Source: Gammaproteobacteria bacterium
GTDB taxonomy: Bacteria > Pseudomonadota > Gammaproteobacteria > Burkholderiales > Rhodocyclaceae
Length of the DNA stretch: 64,000 nucleotides
Assembly: GCA_018828385.1 (NCBI GenBank)
Contig: JAHJVE010000012.1
Coordinates: forward strand, 87,348 to 151,347
Reading direction: 5' to 3'
Below, piece after piece: positions 56,625 through 64,000 of the stretch. Both the position numbers and the translations under genes were made by a program. How positions within the stretch are numbered: position 1 is the stretch's first letter; the number at the start of each line of letters is the position of its first letter. The notes under the pieces are model-generated. The model saw only the letters and a program-made list of their open reading frames with translations. It had not been told where the DNA came from and did not search any database.

Positions 56625-59594
56625 ATGACCCGCTCGAACCCGAACCTGAGTAATCTCCTCGACCAACTGCTCGGTGCCGGCTGGCGCCAGACCGCCCGCC
56701 TGCTCACGCTGACCACCCCGGCCGGCCCGGATGCCCTGCTGGCCGAAAGCGTGCGCATCGACGAAGCCCTCGGCCCGGTCAGCGAGCACGCCGGCTATCG
56801 CATCGAACTCACCGCGCTCTCCGCCAATGCTGACCAGTCGCTCAGCGAACTGCTCGGCCAGCCGGTCCGCCTCGACCTGCAAACCGCCGCCTCGCGCACC
56901 GTTCTGCGCCCCTTCCACGGCCACATCACGCAGATTTCCCGGGAAGGCGCCAACGGCGGCTTTGCCCGCTACCGCCTGATCATTGAACCCTGGCTCGCCT
57001 TCCTTGGCCACAATCAAGACAACTACTTCTTTCAGGACAAAACCGTCGTCGAGATAGTCGACGAACTCCTGGCCGACTGGGCCGGCCAGGGCAAACTCGT
57101 CCCCGCCTGGGAATGGCGCCTGACCGACCCCGCCCTCTATCCCAAACGCGGCATGACTGCGCAATACCTCGAAAGCGACCTCGCCTTCCTCAAACGCCTG
57201 CTCGCCGAAGAAGGCCTCTTCTGCTGGTTCGAACACGCCGTTGAAGAAGGCGACAGCCTGGGCAAACACACCCTGATCATCGCCGACCACAACGGCGCCT
57301 TCAGCGCCACCCCCCAGCCCCGCATCCGCTTCACCCAGGCCGGCGCCACGCTCGCCGAGGACAGCCTCGACCAATGGCTCGGCCAACGCCGCATCGACAC
57401 CAGCGAGACCAACGCCACCAGCTGGGACTACCGCAGCCTCTCGGTCCGCGCCCAAGGCAGCATCAGCGCCATCGACTCCGGCCCGCTCCCCAAAACCGTC
57501 GCCTGGTACGACCCCGGCCAATACGCCTGGCCAACCGCCGCCCACGGCGAACGCATGCTCGGCAACCAGCGCCAGGCCATCGACGCCCGCCTGAAACAAT
57601 TCCACGGTGCCGGCACCGTGCGCAGCGCCGCCCCCGGCACCACCTTCACCCTGGCCGACCACCCCGAACACGACCGGGACGAAGCCGAACAACGCCACTT
57701 CCTCATCACCGCCATCACCCACCGCGCCCGCAACAACCTCGGCGCCGCCATCCCCGGCGCCGAGAACGACCCCGCCGGCAATCCCACGGTCAACCGGAAA
57801 AAAAGCCCAAAATCAAAATCGCCTGAAGCCGAAACAGCCGATACCAACAACGACCTCTTCTACCGCAACGAACTCACCACCATCCGTTCCCCCATCCCCT
57901 GGCGCCCACTCATGGCCGACGCCCACGGCCGGCACATCCACCCGCGCCCGACCATCCGCGGCAACCTCACCGCCGTCGTCATTGGCTCCGGCGAACCCAC
58001 CCACACCGACCGCGACCTGCGCGTGCGCGTCCAGTTCCCCTGGCAACGCGGCGCCGACGCCGCCAGCCGCAACGCCCACCCGACCGGCGCCGACAACGCC
58101 CCGGCCAACCACAGCCTCGGCATCTGGCTACGCGTCATGACCCCCGTCGCCGGCGCCAACTGGGGCGGCCACCTCATCCCCCGGCCCGGGCAAGAAGTCC
58201 TCGTCGCCTTCCAGAACGGCAACATCGACCGCCCCGTCATCATCGGCGCCCTCTACAACGGCCAAGGCCAGAACGACGCCCAAGGCAATCGCATCGGCAG
58301 CGCCAGCCAGTCCGCCAGCCCCAACGCCCCGGCCTTCTTCGCCGGCCAGGAAGACCCCCAACACACCCACACCGCCAGCCTCTCCGGCCTCAAAAGCCAA
58401 CAACTCAGCACCAGCCAAAGCGGGCAGGGCGGCTACAACCAACTCGTCTTCGACGACACCCCCGGCGAAGCCCGCATCGAACTCGCCACCACCCAATACC
58501 AAAGCGGCCTCCAACTCGGCCACCTCAAACAACAAACCGACAACGCCCGCCAAGCCGACCGCGGCCACGGCGGCGAACTCGCCACCCAGGCCAGCCTCGC
58601 CCTACGCGCCGGCAACGGCCTGCTCATAACCGCCGACGCCCGCCCCAACGCCAGCGGCCAGCACCTCGACAGCCGCGAAGCCATCAGCCAGACCGACGAC
58701 GCCCAAAGCCTCACGCAAAGCCTCGCTGACCTTGCGCAAAAACAAAACGCCGCCCTCAAAGGCGAGCCGCAAGCCGACAAGATCCCGGCCATCGACAGCC
58801 TCGCCCACGCCAGTGAAGTCCTCGCCGCCACCGCCAGCCAAGGCCAAGGCAGCCAGCAAGGCGGCAGCGACATCAAAGCCACCCTCGGCGGCACCGGCAC
58901 CGTCGCCGCCTGGTCCGAACCGCGCCTCCAACTCAGCGCCCCGGCCGGCATCGCCCAACTCACCCCGGCCGACCACCTCCTCGTCGCCGGCAAAAACATC
59001 GTCATCGCCGCCCAGGACACCAACCTCATCGCCCAGGGCAACCACAGCCTCGCCATCAAGGACGGCCTGGCGATCTTCACCGCCGGCAAAGCCAACAACA
59101 AAAACAAACCCAACCAGGAAACCGGCATCCACCTCCACGCCGCCAGCGGCCAAGTCAGCCTGCAAAGCCAAAGCGGCAAAACGACGGCGGCGGCAGACAA
59201 GAAAGTCACCCTCGCCAGCACCACCGGCAACCTCAACGCCAGCGCCAAGAGCCACATCCTCGCCACGGCCCAGGGCGCCAGCCTGAAGATCGAAGGCGGG
59301 AATATCAGCCTGCATGCACCGGGCAAGGTGGAACTGAAGGCGAGTCAGAAGAATTTGGCGGGGCCGGCGTCGGCATCGGCGGAAGGTCTGACGTTGCCAA
59401 AATCCAGGGATCTATACGATCAGCAATTTGTGGTTCGCGATCAGCAGACACAAGAGCCGATTGCCGGGGCGCCGTACCGCATCGAAGATGGCAAGGGAAA
59501 TCTCCTGTTCTCTGGTATCGCCGATGAAAAGGGGCAAACCGTCCGCCTGACCTTCCCGAAAGCAGAACAACTGAAGTTGTTCTGGGGCAAATAA
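56625..59594 (+). CDS. vgrG: VgrG spike protein with DUF2345 and C-terminal extension
   Basis: 'ESDLAFLKRLLAEEGLFCWFEH', 'NWGGHLIPRPGQEVLVAFQNGNIDRPVIIGALYNG', C-terminal 'QQFVVRDQQTQEPIAGAPYRIED'. Confidence 0.95.
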   Translation: MTRSNPNLSNLLDQLLGAGWRQTARLLTLTTPAGPDALLAESVRIDEALGPVSEHAGYRIELTALSANADQSLSELLGQPVRLDLQTAASRTVLRPFHGHITQISREGANGGFARYRLIIEPWLAFLGHNQDNYFFQDKTVVEIVDELLADWAGQGKLVPAWEWRLTDPALYPKRGMTAQYLESDLAFLKRLLAEEGLFCWFEHAVEEGDSLGKHTLIIADHNGAFSATPQPRIRFTQAGATLAEDSLDQWLGQRRIDTSETNATSWDYRSLSVRAQGSISAIDSGPLPKTVAWYDPGQYAWPTAAHGERMLGNQRQAIDARLKQFHGAGTVRSAAPGTTFTLADHPEHDRDEAEQRHFLITAITHRARNNLGAAIPGAENDPAGNPTVNRKKSPKSKSPEAETADTNNDLFYRNELTTIRSPIPWRPLMADAHGRHIHPRPTIRGNLTAVVIGSGEPTHTDRDLRVRVQFPWQRGADAASRNAHPTGADNAPANHSLGIWLRVMTPVAGANWGGHLIPRPGQEVLVAFQNGNIDRPVIIGALYNGQGQNDAQGNRIGSASQSASPNAPAFFAGQEDPQHTHTASLSGLKSQQLSTSQSGQGGYNQLVFDDTPGEARIELATTQYQSGLQLGHLKQQTDNARQADRGHGGELATQASLALRAGNGLLITADARPNASGQHLDSREAISQTDDAQSLTQSLADLAQKQNAALKGEPQADKIPAIDSLAHASEVLAATASQGQGSQQGGSDIKATLGGTGTVAAWSEPRLQLSAPAGIAQLTPADHLLVAGKNIVIAAQDTNLIAQGNHSLAIKDGLAIFTAGKANNKNKPNQETGIHLHAASGQVSLQSQSGKTTAAADKKVTLASTTGNLNASAKSHILATAQGASLKIEGGNISLHAPGKVELKASQKNLAGPASASAEGLTLPKSRDLYDQQFVVRDQQTQEPIAGAPYRIEDGKGNLLFSGIADEKGQTVRLTFPKAEQLKLFWGK
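57783..57825. repeat. 42-bp dispersed repeat copy D (in-frame in vgrG)
   Basis: CCCACGGTCAACCGGAAAAAAAGCCCAAAATCAAAATCGCCTG. Confidence 0.6.
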
Positions 59595-59597
59595 TTT

Positions 59598-62111
59598 ATG
59601 GATCACGAGACAGATAAGGAACAGGAACAGACCATGTCCTACGTCGCCAGCACCGCAGAATTGAAGTCGGCCCCTGCCGATACAGAGCGAAAAAGTCAGA
59701 TTCACAGTCAGGTAGCCCCGGCTCCCAGTGCCTACCTGCGCCTCGATACCGGCGAGGTGATCGGTGTTCCAGCTTCCGATCTCACACAGCTCAACAATGA
59801 GTTCGACAAATGGAACCGCCTGATTTACGAACAATTATTAGCCAATGAAGTGCTCGCTGTATGCGATGCGCGCCTGGAGGCCATTGCTCACCAGCTGGCT
59901 GTTCAGGAAAAGAGCGTTTCCGAGGATGTCATCAAGGAATCCGAAAAAGCCCAGGGCTTCGCGCTTGAATGGCGAGAAAAGGCGACAGAGAAGCTTCGGA
60001 CGGAACTTGCTCCTTTGGACAAACTGGGGGGGGCAGGTAAGAAATTGGTAGAACTCATCCCGCTGGCTGAAAAGCCGGGAGACAGCCTTGCCGCACACAA
60101 GCACGGCAAGGAGAACGGTGATTGGAAGCTTGACGGGATCAATCCCAAGATCGCCTGGAGCTTCAAGAGCGCTGCCGGTATCCGTGATCATTTCAAGCAA
60201 GTCGAACGATACAAGGGGGTTGGCCCCTTGCGTACCATTCCCTCCGATAAGTTGAAAACCGCCTGGCCCAAGGCCAAAGATGAAAAGTCCATGAAATGGG
60301 CAGAGGTCTACAAAAAAGAAAAAGGCGGAAAACGCAAGATTGACCGGGTAAAGATGCGCCAATACTTGGGGGAACAGGTTCAAGGAATCAAGGGAAAAAG
60401 CTCCGATTTAGTCAAACTCGAAATCAGCAATACCGGCACCCTGGGTCCAGAAGTGCTTGCCAACTGGAACGCCAACGCCACGTTCAACAAGGAAGGCAAG
60501 TTGGTCTTTGGCGATACGCAGTATGGCGATATTGATCTATCCGCTGAAGCGGCCGCAATGCGTTACTTCACCGGCGGCAGCCTGTCGGGGGAGATTGCTC
60601 CGCTCAAGGGCAATGTAAACATTAAGGCGGAAGGAAGCGCCGAAATCGCCTTTGCTGAAGGCAAGGCCGGTGCCAGCCTCTTCTTGCCATCCAAGGAAGG
60701 CATCATGCTGTACCTGCTCGATATCAAGCAGATCCACGCGCTCGCCAAAGGCAAGGCCATGCCCGGAAAGCCCTACGACATGGGTGCCGTTCGCATGATC
60801 GCCGCGGCGGAACTCAAGGGAGTGATCGGCGTCAGCATTGCCGGCGAAGTTTCCCTCGGCGTTGCCATGAAAGACATCGAAACCACCGACCTTGACGGCA
60901 AAAAGAAACACGCCAAGGAAGCGCGTCTTTCAGGGAAACGAAACAAGAACAAGCGCGCCCGCACGATCGATGTAACTGGGCAGGCCGATGATTGGAAAAA
61001 CATGGCTGGCGCCACAGCAGAAGTCAGTCTGTTCGCTGGCGCCAAGGGCGGTCTTGAACTCAAAGGCAGCCTGCAATGGCGCAACCCGCACAGCGAGAAC
61101 AAAGAGTTCGAAGCGATGGCCAGCATCGCGCCGGAGGTCCAGGGTCAGGCCGGGATTGGTGCCTCGGCCAAGATGATGATTGATTACGTCGATGGCGTGT
61201 TCCGGATAACGGCCCATGCCGGTATCTGCTTTGGCGTCGGAGCAGAGGGCACCGTCAGCTTCGCGGTGAATGTGAAGCAAATTGGGAGTTTCATCTACTG
61301 GCTCTACTACAACCTGCTCAATGTGGGGTTCAGGAATTTGGTGATACTCAGCAAAGCGGCGTTCAAGGTGTTCAAGCAGTTGTGCTATCTGATGGTTTGC
61401 CAAGGGAAGAAGGTGGAGGAGTATTTCTTGAAAACAGGCGATGACTTGAAAAAAGCGTTTGCCGACATGGCCGAAAAATATGAAAAAGCCCAAGCCTCCT
61501 ACGATCTCGGCAAGCGTATTCTCGCCAACCCGGATCAAACCCGTTTCAGCCCGCCGGAAAGCAAGGGTATCTTGATCTATCAACTCACACGCCACGGCAA
61601 GGAGAGTTTTCCCGTCGAACCGGGCCTGGGCAGCGGCTACCTGCGTACGCAAAAAAGTGCCGTGCTCGCCATCCTGCACCAGACGCAACTGAAGGCCGAC
61701 ATCGAGAACGTGATCCAGCACATTGACCCGGAAGGTGCGAAAGGGAGTTTCAGCGACAACCTGACGATGCTGAAGAAATTCTTTGCGCTGGAGGGGCCTG
61801 GTGGGCTGAATCTTCCCGGAACAACAGTGCAAGAGGATGAATTCCAGAATATCTTGCGCCGTGCCGGTTTCGCTGCACAGCAACTCTCGGCAGCGCGGCA
61901 ATCAGCGGGCGGCGAGGTTGACCAGATCGCGATGAATGGCGATTTCGGGGGCTGGTACGACACGGTGACCGGCACGCTCAAGGAAGAGTCGACACGGGGT
62001 TATGTGGCGGTGGCGAACAACTCGATGGAGTATGCCCTGCAACGCGTTAGGGATCGGGATCATCCGCTGTTCGCCTCGGCAGAGGGCGGGTTCTATTCGT
62101 CGGTGGCGTAA
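59598..62111 (+). CDS. Large vgrG-linked protein, candidate T6SS effector
   Basis: 837-aa ORF 4 bp after vgrG; N-terminal coiled region, Gly/Ala-rich middle, one hydrophobic segment 'GSFIYWLYYNLLNVGFRNLVIL'. Confidence 0.6.
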   Translation: MDHETDKEQEQTMSYVASTAELKSAPADTERKSQIHSQVAPAPSAYLRLDTGEVIGVPASDLTQLNNEFDKWNRLIYEQLLANEVLAVCDARLEAIAHQLAVQEKSVSEDVIKESEKAQGFALEWREKATEKLRTELAPLDKLGGAGKKLVELIPLAEKPGDSLAAHKHGKENGDWKLDGINPKIAWSFKSAAGIRDHFKQVERYKGVGPLRTIPSDKLKTAWPKAKDEKSMKWAEVYKKEKGGKRKIDRVKMRQYLGEQVQGIKGKSSDLVKLEISNTGTLGPEVLANWNANATFNKEGKLVFGDTQYGDIDLSAEAAAMRYFTGGSLSGEIAPLKGNVNIKAEGSAEIAFAEGKAGASLFLPSKEGIMLYLLDIKQIHALAKGKAMPGKPYDMGAVRMIAAAELKGVIGVSIAGEVSLGVAMKDIETTDLDGKKKHAKEARLSGKRNKNKRARTIDVTGQADDWKNMAGATAEVSLFAGAKGGLELKGSLQWRNPHSENKEFEAMASIAPEVQGQAGIGASAKMMIDYVDGVFRITAHAGICFGVGAEGTVSFAVNVKQIGSFIYWLYYNLLNVGFRNLVILSKAAFKVFKQLCYLMVCQGKKVEEYFLKTGDDLKKAFADMAEKYEKAQASYDLGKRILANPDQTRFSPPESKGILIYQLTRHGKESFPVEPGLGSGYLRTQKSAVLAILHQTQLKADIENVIQHIDPEGAKGSFSDNLTMLKKFFALEGPGGLNLPGTTVQEDEFQNILRRAGFAAQQLSAARQSAGGEVDQIAMNGDFGGWYDTVTGTLKEESTRGYVAVANNSMEYALQRVRDRDHPLFASAEGGFYSSVA

Positions 62112-62161
62112 TCGCGCAAGCGTACAATCCCCGGTTATTCAGTTTGGCTATTTGGAAACCC

Positions 62162-63250
62162 ATGCTTACTTCACACATTTCCTTCCGCCTCCTTACCTTG
62201 ACGGCGCTGGTGGCCCTTGCCCCATCGGCTGGTGCAGCACCCGATTTCTCGGCTCTGCCGCGCACCGAATCGCCGAACCTGAAGCGCGTCAAACCACCGG
62301 CCAATCCCAGGGTGTTGAATGAACACATGCCAGATGCGCAGGTTGAGAAGTTGCCCATCCCCAAACAACCGCCGGAACTGACCGCCGCTTTGCTCGACTT
62401 GGAAAAAGGCAGCATCGAGGAACGGGTCGCCAAGCTCAAGAAGAAGAGCATCGCCGATCTGGTCTATGTGCGCGGCGGCTCCTTCATGCGCGGCGATTTC
62501 GCCAAAATCGCTGGCATTGGCGCGGCACTGACCGCCAGCATGGATGACAAAGTGGTCAAGGAAATCACACTAAGCGATTTCTGGATGGGCAAGTACAAGA
62601 TCACCTATGCCGAGTTCGATGTGTTTACGGATGCGACGGGAAGGCAGCGAACAGGCGCTGAGCGCAAAGGAATAGGTCGCCATCCCTTGATTCCTGCCGG
62701 TGCCTACTGGCAGGAAGCCAAGGACTATTGCCTGTGGCTGGGGCAAATCACCGGCTACCCCTTCGATCTACCGACCGAAGCGCAGTGGGAGTACGCGGCG
62801 CGGAGTCGTGGGCAGTTCTTTGCGACGGCGACGGACAACGGGAATTGGGAGAAGGGAAGGAATGCACCGTTCTCGGAGCAGGCAGACACGATTGCTCAAA
62901 AATATGCGAAGACGGCTACTAGCCGATACCCTGTGGGTCTGTTCCCCCCCAATCCGCTTGGTGTATATGACATGGCCTTTATGGACTGGGAGTGGGTAAA
63001 CGACTGGTACGCTGAATATGCCTATGAAACGGCCAGCAAAACCGATCCGTCAGGCCCTGAGTCGGGCAAGGAGAAGGTGATACGAAGCTGGTATGTCGGA
63101 AATGGGCAGATTATCGGGACGAGTATTTGGCGAAAAACAAAAGCCCCAATCCCATATCGCAGAAATGCTGATGATGAATACGTGCCAGACCATACATACA
63201 ACTCACCAACCCTCCGCTGCGTAATTTACAGTGCTTCCTTGAAACGGTAA
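62162..63250 (+). CDS. Exported SUMF1/FGE-sulfatase-domain protein, candidate immunity factor
   Basis: Signal peptide; 'LVYVRGGSFMRGDF', 'YWQEAKDYCLWLGQITGYPFDLPTEAQWEYAARSRG', 'LGVYDMAFMDWEWVNDWY'. Confidence 0.75.
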   Translation: MLTSHISFRLLTLTALVALAPSAGAAPDFSALPRTESPNLKRVKPPANPRVLNEHMPDAQVEKLPIPKQPPELTAALLDLEKGSIEERVAKLKKKSIADLVYVRGGSFMRGDFAKIAGIGAALTASMDDKVVKEITLSDFWMGKYKITYAEFDVFTDATGRQRTGAERKGIGRHPLIPAGAYWQEAKDYCLWLGQITGYPFDLPTEAQWEYAARSRGQFFATATDNGNWEKGRNAPFSEQADTIAQKYAKTATSRYPVGLFPPNPLGVYDMAFMDWEWVNDWYAEYAYETASKTDPSGPESGKEKVIRSWYVGNGQIIGTSIWRKTKAPIPYRRNADDEYVPDHTYNSPTLRCVIYSASLKR

Positions 63251-63355
63251 CTAAGGTGAGGAGGAGCATGCAGAGTACATCACGCACTTTAAGCGTATGA
63301 GTAGCTTTCGCTACATCAACATGAGCGATGTAGGGTATCCGGAATGAGGGGAACC

Positions 63356-63853
63356 ATGAAATTTAGACCGACCGTCGTCGCACTTTTATTCGTTTTTTTA
63401 TGCACTGCTGAGTTTGCAGGTGCGGCATGCAACTTCGTTCAACTGAATAATCGTGCACCAATTGGTCAATCGTTGCGGCACCTTAAAGAAAAGCTTGGGA
63501 AATCTGGATTTTCACGGTTACCCGGTGAAAGTGCTTGGTCTTTCAATAGAGACGAATTTCGAGCAATGAACATCGATGCACCACACGCAGACATGGTTTT
63601 TCTTGGAACCTATAAATTTGTTGTTTTCCAATCTAATCTTAAATATTTAACGAAAGAATTAGATGCCGCACACGTGAACCTTACGGGTATTCTTGATTCG
63701 TGTGCTCAAAGGTTAAATCAAGAGTGTTGGAGAGATGAATTGGGTAATTTCTTTGAAATTGGAATCAACTCCAAAGAAACCTATTTGTATATTTCATCAC
63801 CGCATTATGGACCGCCAGATGATCCAGATCTCCCACCAAAACGGTGCCGGTGA
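63356..63853 (+). CDS. Hypothetical secreted protein
   Basis: Signal peptide 'MKFRPTVVALLFVFLCTAEFAGA'; noticeably AT-richer than neighbours. Confidence 0.6.
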   Translation: MKFRPTVVALLFVFLCTAEFAGAACNFVQLNNRAPIGQSLRHLKEKLGKSGFSRLPGESAWSFNRDEFRAMNIDAPHADMVFLGTYKFVVFQSNLKYLTKELDAAHVNLTGILDSCAQRLNQECWRDELGNFFEIGINSKETYLYISSPHYGPPDDPDLPPKRCR

Positions 63854-63863
63854 CAACATCTAG

Positions 63864-64000
63864 GGAAACTCTGCACAAGTAACCGTCATGCAGACTGATT
63901 TGAGAGAATAGCGCCATTGTCATGGTGCCGACTGAACAGATGAAACGGATGAAGCAACTGAGCCTCGCTGAAACGGGATTCCTGCCCAAAGCAGGGAAGC
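63864..64000 (+). mobile_element. 5' end of an IS5-like insertion sequence (runs off the window)
   Basis: ORF start MKRMKQLSLAETGFLPKAGK resembles IS5-family transposase N-termini; preceded by candidate terminal repeat GGAAACTCTGCACAAGTAACCG. Confidence 0.55.

Overview
High-GC window, probably from a betaproteobacterial denitrifier (Rhodocyclales-like; inferred from nirS and gene style). Two parts are visible. (1) About 1..34316 looks like the distal part of a large integrative (conjugative-type) element. It has an SbcC-like ATPase, a TacA/TacT-type GNAT toxin-antitoxin pair, histidine kinase, XRE regulator, RadC/JAB protein, a very large DarB-like methyltransferase/helicase, GGDEF protein, ParB, an Xre/MbcA antitoxin with a truncated RES toxin, VapBC, an integrase, a ParM-like actin with a small partner, a Cas4-like nuclease and a P4-type tyrosine integrase. 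It ends at a 3' fragment of tRNA-Pro (att) followed by a tRNA-style terminator. Inside it lies a ribonucleotide reductase (RNR) cargo operon, nrdA-nrdD-(separate NrdD glycyl-radical domain)-nrdG-nrdB. This operon follows a cobalamin riboswitch, two NrdR-like boxes 31 bp apart and a start-site-occluding hairpin. (2) About 34317..64000 looks chromosomal: a Crp/Fnr-PilJ fusion regulator, nirS with two perfect FNR/DNR boxes, and a T6SS locus (tssJKL, tssB-tssH, hcp, two vgrG, an effector/immunity pair, a degenerate Tae4-like protein, a SUMF1-domain protein), then the start of an IS5-like element. The strongest unexplained structures are: a ~42-bp repeat read in the same frame inside three unrelated genes (nrdB, clpV, vgrG) with a palindromic intergenic copy; radC-motif-like leaders whose conserved, covarying stem occludes the ribosome-binding site of several element genes; a four-copy multi-hairpin element with loop GTAACGA; the split NrdD; and the Tae4-like protein lacking both catalytic residues. 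All assignments come from reading motifs by eye; no database search was run.
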